Source: Cohaesibacter sp. (GTDB lineage: Bacteria; Pseudomonadota; Alphaproteobacteria; Rhizobiales; Cohaesibacteraceae). Taken from it: a stretch of 44,005 nt of DNA. The notes under the pieces were generated by a model. It had not been told where the DNA came from. It saw only the letters and a list, made by a program, of their open reading frames with translations, and did not search any database. Within the stretch, counting starts at the first letter, position 1. Each line of letters opens with the position of its first letter. Below are positions 25,434 to 35,028 of the stretch, one piece after another. The stretch spans positions 1 through 44,005 of the forward strand of contig JAOXSH010000060.1 of assembly GCA_025800145.1 (NCBI GenBank). Direction: 5' to 3'. Both the position numbers and the translations under genes were made by a program.

Positions 25434-25463
25434 AAGGCCCGCACTCAAAAGAATGCGGACCTT
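25434..25463 (-). terminator. gcrA terminator
   Basis: A 10-bp stem (25434-25443 with 25454-25463, one mismatch) followed on the minus strand by a T-rich tract. It lies 29 bases beyond the gcrA stop. Confidence 0.7.
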
Positions 25464-25492
25464 GAAAAGAGAAGGATACCAAAAAATATCAA

Positions 25493-26008
25493 CTATGCGC
25501 GCTTGCGACGGCGCTCGGCATTGGGCTGATAGGCAATTTCGGAATGATATTCACAATAAGGCGATCCAGCCTCAGACGCGCAGCCGCAAAAATGGAAATC
25601 ACCATCTCCGGGGTCACCAATCGGCCATTTGCAAGTATTCTCTGTCAGTGTCAGGATCGAAGCCCGTTTGGAAATGGGCACAACAACCGCATCAAGCTGC
25701 GGCTTTGCCTTTGCCTTTGGTTGTGGAGAGGCTTGTGGTTTGGCATCTGCCTTCAAGGCAGTGGCCCCAATGCTGGGGGCCGGACCGGATGAAGTCTGAC
25801 GGGCCGGACGGCTCGTCTGGTTGCGCGGTCTGCGCGCACGCTGAGTACTGGTCGTTGTTTTGGCACGACCGGACAGACCAAGACGATGAACTTTGCCAAT
25901 CACAGCATTGCGCGTAACTCCGCCAAGTTCTGCTGCAACCTGACTGGCGCTAAGGCCATCGGACCATAATTTTTTCAACAATTCGACGCGTTCGTCAGTC
26001 CAAGACAT
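25493..26008 (-). CDS. gcrA: cell-cycle regulator GcrA
   Basis: 171 residues. The N-terminal helix-turn-helix (WTDERVELLKKLWSDGLSASQVAAELGGVTRNAVIGKVHRLGL, about 3-46) and the C-terminal block NTCKWPIGDPGDGDFHFCG are typical of GcrA; the middle is a low-complexity Ala/Pro/Lys/Gln linker. GcrA associates with sigma-70 RNA polymerase and activates promoters at GANTC sites methylated by CcrM. Start 26008 has GGAGG upstream. The promoter region 26009-26405 contains two GANTC sites (26183 and 26214) and a TTAA-N7-TAAA stretch near 26132 that might bind CtrA. Confidence 0.95.
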   Translation of the reverse strand: MSWTDERVELLKKLWSDGLSASQVAAELGGVTRNAVIGKVHRLGLSGRAKTTTSTQRARRPRNQTSRPARQTSSGPAPSIGATALKADAKPQASPQPKAKAKPQLDAVVVPISKRASILTLTENTCKWPIGDPGDGDFHFCGCASEAGSPYCEYHSEIAYQPNAERRRKRA

Positions 26009-26370
26009 TTTAAGAGCCTCCGTCTAGACTGGGAAAGAGAGTAAAACAGTCCCGCTCCCTTGCGAAGTTGCCGCAACTCAAGGGCTGTAGTCTCTTTCTG
26101 ATATGTATGTTTGCCGCACGAGATATAGTAATTAACACTTTGTAAACTACAATATGACAGAGCGCTGTCGCAATATCAGGACGAATCAAAATGATCCTTT
26201 TCCCCAGAATTTCGAATCGCTTTGGAAGATTTTCGTCTTGCCAAGCGATAATTTGCAAAATAGTTAAAGTTTGTGACTTTTTTGTGGAAAAACTGTGAAG
26301 CGCCTTTGGATAAGACAGCATGTCACCAAAATGACGAATAAGGGCTGGCTGTTTGAGCAAAAGAGGCAAC

Positions 26371-26399
26371 CTGACTATTACTTATAAATATCCTATATC
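26371..26399 (+). promoter_or_regulatory. candidate promoter of the RNA upstream of argD
   Basis: CTGACT (26371-26376) and TATATC (26394-26399) are 17 bases apart. The rest of 26009-26405 holds only the divergent gcrA promoter region. Confidence 0.4.
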
Positions 26400-26405
26400 A
26401 ATGTT

Positions 26406-26532
26406 AGTGATCTATAGCAAGGAGGCATTGAAAGAGATTGGGCCTTTGTATGAGCAACGGACCAATTGACAAAAGCCTTCCTTTCTTGCAAAAGAATGCC
26501 TTTCGTTGCCGCGACTGATCGCGGCTTTTTTT
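26406..26532 (+). ncRNA. candidate small RNA or attenuator leader upstream of argD
   Basis: A predicted promoter lies at 26371-26399 and a strong terminator at 26508-26532, giving an RNA of about 127 bases with no good ORF. It can fold in two ways: AAGGAGGC (26419-26426) with GCCTTCCTT (26475-26483), or AGGCATT (26423-26429) with AATGCCT (26495-26501). TTGGGCC (26438-26444) and GGACCAA (26459-26465) also pair. A 22-codon ORF from 26450 ends in Arg-Cys-Arg-Asp within the terminator stem, which could suggest attenuation, but its ribosome-binding site is weak. Small RNA or argD leader are both open. Confidence 0.45.
26508..26532 (+). terminator. strong terminator 48 bases before argD
   Basis: gccgcg (26508-26513), 6-base loop, cgcggc (26520-26525), then seven T. 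It lies upstream of argD on the same strand, so it ends either a small RNA or the argD leader. Confidence 0.9.
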
Positions 26533-26579
26533 ATTCTGACCATTTGGGAGACCAGGATCTTGGGACGAGGAAGCTAGAC

Positions 26580-27791
26580 ATGACAAAAAATCCACTGTTT
26601 TCGACCTATGCACGCGCAAACCTGAATTTTATCCGGGGCGAAGGAGCTTGGCTGACAACAGAGGATAATCGACGATTTCTGGATTTTGCAGCAGGCGTTG
26701 CTGTGAATTCTCTAGGTCATGCCCATCCACATTTGGTCGCCGCTCTCAAAGAGCAGGCAGACAAAGTGTGGCATGTCTCAAATCTTTATGAAATTCCCGG
26801 CCAGCAAAAACTTGCCCAGCGTCTGTGCGAAGCAACCTTTGCCGATAAAGTCTTTTTCACCAATTCCGGTGCAGAAAGTCTGGAATGTGCGATCAAGACC
26901 GCACGTCGCTACCACTATGCCAATGGCCAGCCCGATCGCTATGAAATCCTCACCTTTGACGGAGCCTTTCATGGCCGAACATTGGCGACCATCGCCGCAG
27001 GCGGTCAGGAGAAATATCTCGAAGGTTTTGGCCCCAAGGCACCGGGCTTCACCTCGCTGGCAGAGCCGGACATTGAGCTGGTCAAACAGGCGCTCTCTGA
27101 CAGAGCGGATAAAATTGCTGGCGTCTTGATTGAACCATTGCAAGGGGAAGGCGGTATTCGCGAAATTTCACCCTCTTTCCTAAAGGCTTTGCGCGCTCTG
27201 TGTGATGAGACCGGCTCCTTATTGATGCTTGATGAGGTTCAGACAGGGGTCGGGCGGACCGGTAAGCTTTTTGCGTACGAATGGGCGCAAATCACACCGG
27301 ATTTGATGGCCATTGCCAAAGGCATCGGCGGCGGCTTTCCTTTCGGGGCCTGTCTGGCAACGGGGGATGTGGCCGAAGCTATGATACCGGGCACCCATGG
27401 CTCGACCTATGGCGGCAATCCGTTAGCCATGGCGGTTGGCAATGCTGTGCTCGATATCGTGCTTGAAGACACATTCTTGCAAAAGATCTCCGACAATGGC
27501 TTGTTATTAAAGCAAAAGCTTGCCGCTTTGGCAGACAGCTATCCCGACCAGATTGACAGCATCCGAGGCCAGGGCCTGATGCTGGGCATAAAGTGCAAGC
27601 AGCCGCCTGCTGATTTGCTGGCAAAGCTGCGTGACAATGGCCTGCTTTGTGTGCCTGCCGGGGACAATGTCCTGCGTTTGTTGCCACCCCTGACCATTGG
27701 TCAGGAAGAAATTGAAGTTGCTATTTCCGCTCTGAACAAATCTCTTGCCGAGTTGCAGGACGATTTGTCACCAGAGCCTTCAGCCTCCTGA
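26580..27791 (+). CDS. argD: acetylornithine aminotransferase
   Basis: 403-residue class III PLP aminotransferase that converts N-acetylglutamate semialdehyde to N-acetylornithine in arginine synthesis (and may serve DAP synthesis). Features: [60 protein letters not shown] and the PLP-binding Lys in [13 protein letters not shown] near 247. The start 26580 has GAGGA upstream; an in-frame start at 26466 would cross the terminator and is rejected. argF follows after 20 bases in what looks like one operon. Confidence 0.96.
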   Translation: MTKNPLFSTYARANLNFIRGEGAWLTTEDNRRFLDFAAGVAVNSLGHAHPHLVAALKEQADKVWHVSNLYEIPGQQKLAQRLCEATFADKVFFTNSGAESLECAIKTARRYHYANGQPDRYEILTFDGAFHGRTLATIAAGGQEKYLEGFGPKAPGFTSLAEPDIELVKQALSDRADKIAGVLIEPLQGEGGIREISPSFLKALRALCDETGSLLMLDEVQTGVGRTGKLFAYEWAQITPDLMAIAKGIGGGFPFGACLATGDVAEAMIPGTHGSTYGGNPLAMAVGNAVLDIVLEDTFLQKISDNGLLLKQKLAALADSYPDQIDSIRGQGLMLGIKCKQPPADLLAKLRDNGLLCVPAGDNVLRLLPPLTIGQEEIEVAISALNKSLAELQDDLSPEPSAS

Positions 27792-27811
27792 TAAGAGAGG
27801 GGATTGACCCT

Positions 27812-28750
27812 ATGACAAGCAATCCAGTCCGCCATTTTATTGATATTGAAGGTATGAACAGCTCGGATATCAAGGATATCCTTGCCACCGCGCACAGCAT
27901 AAAAAAGGCCCGCGCCAGCAAACGCCGGTCTGATCTTTTGCAAGATCAGACCCTTGCCATGATTTTTGACAAACCCTCGACCCGTACCCGTGTGTCCTTT
28001 GACGTTGGTATGCGCGAATTGGGCGGCGAGCCTTTGATGCTGACCGGGCAGGAAATGCAGCTGGGTCGTGGCGAAACCATTGCCGATACGGCCAAGGTCC
28101 TGTCCCGTTTTGTTGATGCCATCATGATCCGCATGTTGGACCATGAAGCGGTGAGCGAATTGGCAAAAAATGCTACAGTGCCGGTGATCAATGCACTGAC
28201 TTATTATTCCCATCCCTGCCAGATCATGGCCGACATCATGACCTATGAAGAGCATCGCGGCTCTCTGGATGGCAAGATTGTCACATGGGTCGGGGATTAT
28301 AACAATGTTTTGGTCTCTTGGTTACATGCAGCCGAGCATTTCGATTTCACCATCCGTGTTGCCGTGCCAAAAGAGTTGATGACCGGTATGGACGAGATCA
28401 AGCGTTTGCAAGACAAGGGCTTGAAAATCGAATTATGCGAAACAGCAGACAAGGCAGCGAAAGATTCGGATCTGATCATCACCGATACATGGGTCTCTAT
28501 GGGTGATGACGATGCAGACCGTCGCCATAACCTCTTGAAACCCTATCAAGTCAACACCAGATTGATGGAGCTGGCCAAAGAGGATGCCCTCTTCATGCAT
28601 TGCTTGCCTGCCCATCGTGGCGAGGAGGTGAGTGATGAGGTGATGGATGGCCCGCAATCTGTTGTATTTGACGAAGCAGAAAATCGCCTTCATGCCCAAA
28701 AAGGCGTGCTGGCATGGTGCTTCCATAAAACCAACATGGATATGGCATAG
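27812..28750 (+). CDS. argF: ornithine carbamoyltransferase
   Basis: 312 residues, cytosolic. Makes citrulline from ornithine and carbamoyl phosphate, the step after deacetylation of the argD product. Carbamoyl-phosphate binding [10 protein letters not shown] (STRTR at 56-60), [11 protein letters not shown], and ornithine-binding [10 protein letters not shown] (near 263) are present. Start 27812 has GAGAGGGG upstream, 20 bases after argD. hslO follows; argD-argF-hslO is a conserved group in the order. Confidence 0.97.
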   Translation: MTSNPVRHFIDIEGMNSSDIKDILATAHSIKKARASKRRSDLLQDQTLAMIFDKPSTRTRVSFDVGMRELGGEPLMLTGQEMQLGRGETIADTAKVLSRFVDAIMIRMLDHEAVSELAKNATVPVINALTYYSHPCQIMADIMTYEEHRGSLDGKIVTWVGDYNNVLVSWLHAAEHFDFTIRVAVPKELMTGMDEIKRLQDKGLKIELCETADKAAKDSDLIITDTWVSMGDDDADRRHNLLKPYQVNTRLMELAKEDALFMHCLPAHRGEEVSDEVMDGPQSVVFDEAENRLHAQKGVLAWCFHKTNMDMA

Positions 28751-28755
28751 CCCCA

Positions 28756-28831
28756 CTGTCGCGCATTGGCGCGAACAGAAAATTTGAGATTTGAAAGCAA
28801 GGGTGGATGCGCTATAAGCACGTCCGCCCTT
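28756..28831 (+). terminator. two hairpins between argF and hslO
   Basis: The first (28756-28778) has a 9-bp stem with TCGCGC and GCGCGA and one bulged A; the second (28799-28831) has a 9-bp outer stem (one G-U) and a small inner stem. The first could end the argF transcript; the second lies 26 bases upstream of the hslO start and could affect its expression. Neither has a long T run. Confidence 0.45.
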
Positions 28832-28857
28832 TGCCTTTTACAAAAGATAGGTTGAGT

Positions 28858-29856
28858 ATGAGCCAAATCAGCACAGATCAAGCGCCAAATGCGCCCTTGG
28901 ATCGCATTTTGCCATTCCAGATTGATGGTCTGGATGTGCGAGGACGCATGGTGCATCTCAATGAGACCATTACCACTATCATTGAGCGACACAACTATCC
29001 CGATGCTGTCAACCGCCTCTTGGCTGAAGCCGTTGCCCTGACTGCCCTGCTTGGATCTTCTTTGAAATTTGAGGGCAAATTCATCCTGCAAGTGCAAAGC
29101 GAAGGCGCGGTGAATGTCTTGGTCGTGGATTATACGGCCCCCGATGCCGTACGCGCCTATCTGCGCTATGACAGCCATGCCCTTGACGCCCTGATCCAGC
29201 AGGGAAAGACCAAACCGGAAGATTTGCTCGGCAAGGGCCATTTGGTCATGACTATTGATCAGGGCCAATATATGAACCGCTATCAAGGGGTTGTGGCCCT
29301 GACAGGGCAATCACTAGAGCGGGTCGCCCATGATTATTTCATGCAATCCGAGCAATTGCCTACTTTGGTCCGTTTGGCGGCAAGTCAGATGATGCAAAAT
29401 AGCAAGGATGGAGAAAAGCCACGATCAAGCTGGATGGCAGGGGGCATTCTGGTGCAATATCTGCCACAAAATGCCAAGGATATCCCGCATCGCGATTTGC
29501 ATCCGGGCGACCACCCGGACCCGGACAAACAGGGTCAAGCCCTGATTGAAGAAGTGGATGCTTGGTGCGAGACAGAAGCCTTGATAGGAACAGTGCAGGA
29601 TCATGAATTGATCGATCCGCAAGTCAGCGCCGAAACCTTGCTCTATCGGCTCTTCCATGAAAATGGCCCTCGTGTATTTGAAGCAGGCTCTGTGCGCCAT
29701 CAATGCAGCTGCTCCAACGAGCGTATCGAAGCCATGCTGGGCAATTTCAAACGCGAAGAGCTTGAAGATATGGTGGTCGATGGTCAGATTGACGTCACCT
29801 GCGAATTTTGCGGTGTCAGCTATCATTATGAGTCTGACCGCTGGCTGAAACCATAA
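28858..29856 (+). CDS. hslO: Hsp33 redox-regulated chaperone
   Basis: 332 residues from ATG 28858, with AGG seven bases upstream. Cytosolic chaperone activated by oxidation and heat. Four C-terminal Cys bind zinc in the reduced form: the CSC motif (HQCSCSNER, near 283) and CxxC (CEFC, near 315), followed by the conserved GVSYHYES. N-terminal domain about 20-240. Expression may be linked to the arg genes through genomic position only. A terminator follows. Confidence 0.96.
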   Translation: MSQISTDQAPNAPLDRILPFQIDGLDVRGRMVHLNETITTIIERHNYPDAVNRLLAEAVALTALLGSSLKFEGKFILQVQSEGAVNVLVVDYTAPDAVRAYLRYDSHALDALIQQGKTKPEDLLGKGHLVMTIDQGQYMNRYQGVVALTGQSLERVAHDYFMQSEQLPTLVRLAASQMMQNSKDGEKPRSSWMAGGILVQYLPQNAKDIPHRDLHPGDHPDPDKQGQALIEEVDAWCETEALIGTVQDHELIDPQVSAETLLYRLFHENGPRVFEAGSVRHQCSCSNERIEAMLGNFKREELEDMVVDGQIDVTCEFCGVSYHYESDRWLKP

Positions 29857-29882
29857 CGCCAGCGATTATCAGACAGGACAAA

Positions 29883-29913
29883 AAGCCCGCAAACACAACA
29901 GTGTCTGCGGGCT
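29883..29913. terminator. hslO terminator (works on both strands)
   Basis: A stem of about 13 bp (aagcccgca-acac with gtgt-ctgcgggctt) with one bulge and a 4-base loop lies 27 bases after hslO. On the minus strand five T follow, so it may also stop folC transcripts. Confidence 0.8.
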
Positions 29914-29921
29914 TATACATG

Positions 29922-29961
29922 AGAGCATTTTGAATAAACACGTCGTTATTCAAAATGCTCT
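29922..29961. repeat. family A right hairpin, solo and inverted copy
   Basis: A perfect 16-bp stem (29922-29937 with 29946-29961) and 8-base loop. Its sequence is the reverse complement of 7564-7603. It lies between hslO and folC (convergent), next to a family B element. Confidence 0.85.
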
Positions 29962-29982
29962 AATCTTTCATGTCGTTGGTAT
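29961..29982 (+). repeat. 22-bp dispersed repeat, copy 2
   Basis: Matches 142-163 at 20 of 22 bases. It links the family A hairpin and the family B element. Confidence 0.5.
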
Positions 29983-29986
29983 AAGT

Positions 29987-30137
29987 GCCCGATTTAAAAG
30001 TCTCCGAGTGAGACTTTTATGCCGTTTGTATTAGGCTGCATATCCAGCCCTCTCCCCCTTTTCAGACCGCCCATAAGGGTACCAGGACGGATGGTCTGCA
30101 AGGGAGAGAGGGCTGGCTCAGGACTTTTAAATCAGGC
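29987..30137. mobile_element. MITE-like element (family B), copy 2, uninterrupted
   Basis: 151 bases bounded by inverted ends (29987-30002 and 30122-30137; 15 of 16 pair). The centre folds as an outer stem (ccagccctctcc with ggagagggctgg) and an inner hairpin (cagaccgccc with gatggtctg). There is no ORF. It is the intact counterpart of 14713-14952, although its inner hairpin is in the opposite orientation relative to the outer arms. It lies between hslO and folC, in a 320-base gap filled with repeats. Confidence 0.75.
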
Positions 30138-30178
30138 TTTTTTGATGCGTTCTTTTTATCAATCAAGCAAGGATGGTC

Positions 30179-31507
30179 TTAATCCAACACGTCTTCATTG
30201 GCTTTCAAGACCTCGCCTGCGAGATAAAGAGAGCCACCGATCAGGATGCGCGGCGGGGTATCACGCGGGATAAGCGCCAGTTTTTGCAAGGCTTGCGAGA
30301 CAGAACTTGCAGCAGAGGCCGGAACACCAGCGTCAACAGCCATTTTGGCCAAAAGAACCGGATCTTCTCCATTGGCCTGACTTTCCACGGGGATGGTGAT
30401 GACATCACGCGCCAGACCTTTGAAGGCTTTGAAATAGCCTGAAGGATCTTTGGTTTTGAGCATCCCGACAATCATATGCAAAGGGCGGGGTGCTCTTTCT
30501 TCCAGATCGGCCAAAGCGGCGGCCAGCATTTGCCCGGCATTGGGATTATGACCACCATCCAACCATAATTCTGCACCTTTTGGCGCAAGGCCAAACAAGG
30601 GGCCAGAGGTGAGTTGTTGCAGACGCGCGGGCCATTTTACCTGTTGCAGGCCTCTGGCAATGGCGTCATCTGACAGCTCTATCACGCATTTTTGGACCAG
30701 AATTTTCAGGGCGGCGATGGCCATACCGGCATTGGAGAGTTGATGGCTGCCCAGAAGACGGGGCAAGGGCAAATCCAGCAAACCATTTTCATCCTGATAG
30801 ATGAGGCGGCCATGCTCTTCGTAACTCATCCAGTCCTGAGCCTGAATATGGACAGGACCGGTTTTCTTCAGTCTGGCCTGCTCTTCCAAAACATCGCGCA
30901 AGCCATCAGCTTGTGGGCCGATGACAACTGGAGCGCCCGCCTTTAGAATGCCGGCCTTTTCACGGGCAATATCCGCCAGTTCCGGGCCAAGAAATTCTTC
31001 ATGATCGCGGGCAATCGGCGTGATCAGAGTCATGGCCGGTTGTTCGATGACATTGGTTGCATCCAGACGGCCACCCAGCCCCACTTCCAGAAGGACAATA
31101 TCTGCCGGGGTCTGACTAAAGAGCCAAAAAGCGGCAGCAGTGGTGATCTCGAAAAAGGTGACCTCGCCATTCTCATTGGCCTCATCACACAATTTCAAAG
31201 CGTCCAACAGACGTTCCCATGTCACCAGTCTGCCTGCAAGGCGGATACGCTCGCGAAATTCGACCAGATGGGGCGAGGTATAGACATGAACTTTCAAGCC
31301 TTGGGCTTCAAGCATGGCGCGGATGAAGGCCGTTGTCGAGCCTTTGCCATTGGTGCCAGCCACATGAATGACAGGCGGCAAGGAGAGATGGGGATTGCCC
31401 AATTTTTCCAGCAGGCCCAGCATGCGGTCCAAACCCAAATCAATCTCGTTGGGATGAAAGCTGCTCATACGGGCCAATAAATCGTTGATTTCTTGCATGG
31501 GGGACAA
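30179..31507 (-). CDS. folC: folylpolyglutamate synthase / dihydrofolate synthase
   Basis: 442 residues. Joins glutamate to dihydropteroate and to folates. P-loop VAGTNGKGST at 49-58; EVGLGGRLDATNV; TPIARDHEEFLG; the KAGILKAGAP loop; HNPNAGQ near the C-terminal domain. The TTG start at 31507 has AAGG five bases upstream, whereas ATG 31498 has no ribosome-binding site, so a TTG start (three extra residues) is favoured. Follows accD; accD-folC is usual in the order. Confidence 0.95.
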   Translation of the reverse strand: MSPMQEINDLLARMSSFHPNEIDLGLDRMLGLLEKLGNPHLSLPPVIHVAGTNGKGSTTAFIRAMLEAQGLKVHVYTSPHLVEFRERIRLAGRLVTWERLLDALKLCDEANENGEVTFFEITTAAAFWLFSQTPADIVLLEVGLGGRLDATNVIEQPAMTLITPIARDHEEFLGPELADIAREKAGILKAGAPVVIGPQADGLRDVLEEQARLKKTGPVHIQAQDWMSYEEHGRLIYQDENGLLDLPLPRLLGSHQLSNAGMAIAALKILVQKCVIELSDDAIARGLQQVKWPARLQQLTSGPLFGLAPKGAELWLDGGHNPNAGQMLAAALADLEERAPRPLHMIVGMLKTKDPSGYFKAFKGLARDVITIPVESQANGEDPVLLAKMAVDAGVPASAASSVSQALQKLALIPRDTPPRILIGGSLYLAGEVLKANEDVLD

Positions 31508-31692
31508 TAGAGCCTTAGGATTGGTCCTGCCCTATCCTTTTGTTTGACGCGGCTGCTTGTCTTAATGGGTCGCTCTTTTCTTTGGCTCTCTCAAAAGATG
31601 GCAGTCTGATCCTATTTTGCTGGATAGGTTAGCATAAAAAATGCCCCAGAAATTCTATTCCTGAGGCATAAAATTGCAAGATTGCGACATAT

Positions 31693-32679
31693 TCAGTCGG
31701 TTTTGCTCTCTGTGCTTGCGCTCTCTTGAGCTGAGAGGGCTTGTTCCGCCTCTGGCTCCTGCTCTGCTTCAGATGCTGCCGGATTTGCCTCTTCTGCCTC
31801 AATTTCTTCAGCCAGCGTGCCTTCTGGGCGGTCCTGATGGGTGAAGAAGCGGCAAAGACGGGCAATTGTCGATTTCATATCATGACGATGGACCACCATA
31901 TCTACCATGCCATGCTCTTTGAGATATTCTGCGCGCTGGAAACCTTCGGGCAATTTTTCGCGGATGGTTTGCTCGATCACACGCTGTCCGGCAAAGCCGA
32001 TCAAAGCCCCCGGTTCGGCCAGCTGGATATCACCCAACATGGCATAAGAGGCCGTGACGCCGCCGGTGGTTGGGTCTGTCAGAACGACAATATAGGGAAG
32101 GCCCGCATCGCGCAGAGCTTGCACAGCCACTGTGACGCGCGGCATTTGCATCAAGGACAGGATGCCCTCTTGCATACGCGCCCCGCCTGATGCTGCAAAC
32201 AGGATGAAGGGGGTTTCGTCTTTCACCGCTTTCATCATGCCCGTGATCAGGGCTTCACCTGCTGCCATGCCCAAAGAGCCGCCAAGGAAGGTAAAATCCT
32301 GTACCGCTGCGGTGACTTTCAAGCCTTCAATGGTGCCGGTTGCCACCAGTACGCTATCTTTGCGCCCTGTTTTGGCGCGGGCATCTTTGACACGATCCGC
32401 ATAGCGTTTGGTATCTTTGAATTTCAAGGGATCAGAGGCTGCTTCTGGCAAATCGACCAGATCAAACTCGCCTTCATCAAAGAAGAAAGTCAGGCGCTGA
32501 TTGCCATTGATGCGCATATGAAAGTCTGAATTTGGCACCACAAACTGGTTGGCCTCCAGATCGCGATGGAACACCATTTCTCCGGTTACGGGACATTTGA
32601 TCCAGAGATTTTCCGGTGTGTCACGACGGGAGAGAATAGAGCGAATTTTCGGTCTGACGACAGTGTTAATCCAGTTCAC
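31693..32679 (-). CDS. accD: acetyl-CoA carboxylase carboxyltransferase beta subunit
   Basis: Part of the carboxyltransferase that makes malonyl-CoA for fatty acid synthesis. 328 residues from GTG 32679, giving the usual rhizobial N-terminus [16 protein letters not shown] lies eight bases upstream. An ATG at 32715 is also in frame but has no ribosome-binding site. The N-terminal zinc ribbon is degenerate: [13 protein letters not shown] keeps one Cys, where E. coli has four. The carboxyltransferase domain ([50 protein letters not shown]) is intact. The acidic low-complexity tail (about 280-328) is unusual in length. Confidence 0.95.
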   Translation of the reverse strand: MNWINTVVRPKIRSILSRRDTPENLWIKCPVTGEMVFHRDLEANQFVVPNSDFHMRINGNQRLTFFFDEGEFDLVDLPEAASDPLKFKDTKRYADRVKDARAKTGRKDSVLVATGTIEGLKVTAAVQDFTFLGGSLGMAAGEALITGMMKAVKDETPFILFAASGGARMQEGILSLMQMPRVTVAVQALRDAGLPYIVVLTDPTTGGVTASYAMLGDIQLAEPGALIGFAGQRVIEQTIREKLPEGFQRAEYLKEHGMVDMVVHRHDMKSTIARLCRFFTHQDRPEGTLAEEIEAEEANPAASEAEQEPEAEQALSAQESASTESKTD

Positions 32680-32823
32680 GAGCCAATTCCTGAGACTGAC
32701 CTGTTCTGACCCCATGGGACTGAACAGGTATTTGCAATGTTCAGCAAGCCGAAAGGCCCGCTTTCGATTGCGAGCCTATACGACATTTGGGCAATGCTTT
32801 AGCATTCAATTGTGGTGATGGGG

Positions 32824-32847
32824 AGGCCAAAAGTGTTCTTTTGGCCT
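32824..32847. terminator. hairpin between trpA and accD
   Basis: Perfect 10-bp stem (aggccaaaag with cttttggcct) around TGTT. On the plus strand a T-rich stretch follows, on the minus strand there is none, so it is a weak minus-strand terminator and may simply be partial. Confidence 0.45.
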
Positions 32848-32863
32848 TATTTTTCCCTTTTTG

Positions 32864-33694
32864 TTAGGCTTTGGCGGCTTTTGCGCCTTCTGCCAGACCT
32901 TCAATGATGCTGGTCACCGCTGTGATGGTGCCATCGCTTGCCTTGCCCTCTTCATCCAAACTGTCGAGGATAGCATTGACCAGCACAGAGCCGACCACCA
33001 CACCATCGGCATTTTTGCCAATAGCTTTGGCCTGCTCTGGCGTCTTGACTCCAAAACCGACCGCCACGGGCAGATCAGTATGATCCTTGATTGTGCTTAC
33101 AGCATCGGCTACGGCATCGGCATCCAATGCACCAGAACCCGTCACCCCCGTGACCGAGACATAATAGACAAAGCCGGAGGTGTTTTTAAGCACTTGATCC
33201 AGCCGTTTGCCCTTGGTGGTTGGGGTTGCCAAGCGAATGAAATTGAGGCCTTGATCACGGGCTGGCAGGCATAATTCATCGTCATGTTCGGGTGGTAAAT
33301 CCACCACAATTAAACCATCAACGCCTGCCTCTTTTGCCTCTTTGACGAAGGCATCGACTCCCCAGCTATAAATCGGATTGTAATAGCCCATCAAGATGAG
33401 CGGGGTCTCATCGTCGTCCTGTCTGAAGGTGCGGACCATATCCAGTGTTTTTTGCATGGTCTGGCCAGCGGCCAAAGCCCGCTGGGTTGCCAGCTGAATG
33501 GGCACCCCTTCTGCCATGGGATCGGAGAAAGGCATGCCAAGCTCAATCACATCGGCGCCTGCCTTTGGCATGGCTTTGAGAATGGCAAGAGATGTGTCCA
33601 GATCCGGGTCACCGGCTGTAATGAAGGTGACCAGAGCCGGGCGGTTTTGGGCTTTGCAGGCAGCAAAGCGGGTATCAATGCGTGTTGTTTCCAT
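32864..33694 (-). CDS. trpA: tryptophan synthase alpha subunit
   Basis: 276-residue TIM-barrel enzyme that cleaves indole-3-glycerol phosphate; indole passes to TrpB. The Glu (Glu51; E. coli Glu49) is in [11 protein letters not shown]. The next motif reads MAEGVPIQ instead of the family's MADGPxIQ: Glu62 replaces the second catalytic residue, Asp60 of E. coli, at exactly the expected 11-residue distance, and Gly-Pro is altered. The rest looks ordinary: [40 protein letters not shown]. Lies 22 bases after trpB in the trpFBA-accD-folC string. Shine-Dalgarno is weak. Confidence 0.95.
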   Translation of the reverse strand: METTRIDTRFAACKAQNRPALVTFITAGDPDLDTSLAILKAMPKAGADVIELGMPFSDPMAEGVPIQLATQRALAAGQTMQKTLDMVRTFRQDDDETPLILMGYYNPIYSWGVDAFVKEAKEAGVDGLIVVDLPPEHDDELCLPARDQGLNFIRLATPTTKGKRLDQVLKNTSGFVYYVSVTGVTGSGALDADAVADAVSTIKDHTDLPVAVGFGVKTPEQAKAIGKNADGVVVGSVLVNAILDSLDEEGKASDGTITAVTSIIEGLAEGAKAAKA

Positions 33695-33716
33695 TGCTTT
33701 GTCTCACTTGCTGCTG

Positions 33717-34964
33717 TTATTCGGTCAAATTCACGCCCAGATGCCCACCAACGGTAAAGACATCCTTGTCACCACGGCCACAGAGATTCATGACAATGAT
33801 TTGATCGTTGTCCATGCTTGGGGCAATTTTCATGACATGGGCCAGCGCATGAGAGGGTTCCAAGGCAGGAATGATGCCTTCTGTGCGGCACAAGAGCTGG
33901 AAGGCTTCCAGTGCTTCCTGATCGCCAGCCGAGACATATTCAACCCGTCCACTGTCCCGCAAATAAGAATGTTCTGGTCCAATACCGGGATAATCCAGTC
34001 CGGCGGAAATGGAATGACCTTCCAAAATCTGACCATCGTCATCTTGCAATAGATAGGTGCGGTTGCCATGCAGCACGCCGGGCTTTCCGGCATTGAGCGA
34101 GGCGCAATGCTCTTCTGTATCCAGCCCTTTGCCTGCTGCTTCTACGCCAATGATCTTGACGCTCTCATCTTCCAAAAATGGGTGGAACAGGCCAATGGCA
34201 TTGGAGCCACCACCAAGACAGGCGACCAGCATATCTGGCAGGCGGCCTTCTGCTTCCATCATCTGGCTCTTGACTTCGCGCCCAATAATGGACTGGAAGT
34301 CACGCACCATGGCAGGATAAGGATGCGGGCCTGCTGCTGTGCCGATGATGTAATAGGTATTGTCGACATTGGTCACCCAATCGCGCAAGGCTTCATTCAT
34401 CGCATCCTTGAGTGTCCCGGCGCCAGCGGTCACCGGATTGACATTGCCGCCCAGCAATTTCATGCGAAAGACGTTGGGAGCCTGACGTTCGACATCTGTC
34501 GCGCCCATATAGACCTCGCACGGGAAACCAAAGCGGGCGCAGACTGTTGCGGTGGCAACGCCATGCTGGCCTGCGCCGGTTTCGGCAATGATACGGGTCT
34601 TGCCCATGCGTTTTGCCAGCAGGATCTGGCCAAGGCAATTGTTGATTTTGTGACTGCCGGTATGGTTCAGCTCATCGCGCTTGAAATAGATTTTCGCGCC
34701 GCCCAGTTCTTCGGTCAGGCGCTCGGCAAAATAGAGCGGGCTTTCGCGGCCAACATAATGTTTATGCAGATAGGCCAATTCATCATGAAAAGCGGGGTCT
34801 TTCTTGGCCTCTTCATAGGCGTCATTGAGATCCAGAATGAGCGGCATCAGGGTTTCAGAGACAAATTGTCCGCCATAAATGCCAAAAAATCCACGATCAT
34901 CTGGCCCTGCGGCCAAAGAATTGGGGGCAACAGGGGTGTTGCTATCCTGTGATGGGGTCGTCAT
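33717..34964 (-). CDS. trpB: tryptophan synthase beta subunit
   Basis: 415 residues. PLP enzyme that joins indole and serine to make tryptophan. The PLP Lys is Lys106 in [11 protein letters not shown]; other motifs are [25 protein letters not shown] and [15 protein letters not shown]. The start 34964 has AGGA eight bases upstream; an upstream in-frame ATG at 35126 would overlap trpF. It follows trpF after 64 bases and precedes trpA after 22 bases. Confidence 0.97.
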   Translation of the reverse strand: MTTPSQDSNTPVAPNSLAAGPDDRGFFGIYGGQFVSETLMPLILDLNDAYEEAKKDPAFHDELAYLHKHYVGRESPLYFAERLTEELGGAKIYFKRDELNHTGSHKINNCLGQILLAKRMGKTRIIAETGAGQHGVATATVCARFGFPCEVYMGATDVERQAPNVFRMKLLGGNVNPVTAGAGTLKDAMNEALRDWVTNVDNTYYIIGTAAGPHPYPAMVRDFQSIIGREVKSQMMEAEGRLPDMLVACLGGGSNAIGLFHPFLEDESVKIIGVEAAGKGLDTEEHCASLNAGKPGVLHGNRTYLLQDDDGQILEGHSISAGLDYPGIGPEHSYLRDSGRVEYVSAGDQEALEAFQLLCRTEGIIPALEPSHALAHVMKIAPSMDNDQIIVMNLCGRGDKDVFTVGGHLGVNLTE

Positions 34965-35028
34965 AACGCATTCCTTTATGCGTTGGGCGCGCATGGAAAA
35001 TGGGCGAACAATGCCGTCTTTACGGCCT

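Noticed and set aside
26466-26579. Upstream in-frame extension of argD
   Set aside because: It would be translated through the strong terminator at 26508-26532, and conserved ArgD sequence begins at 26580.
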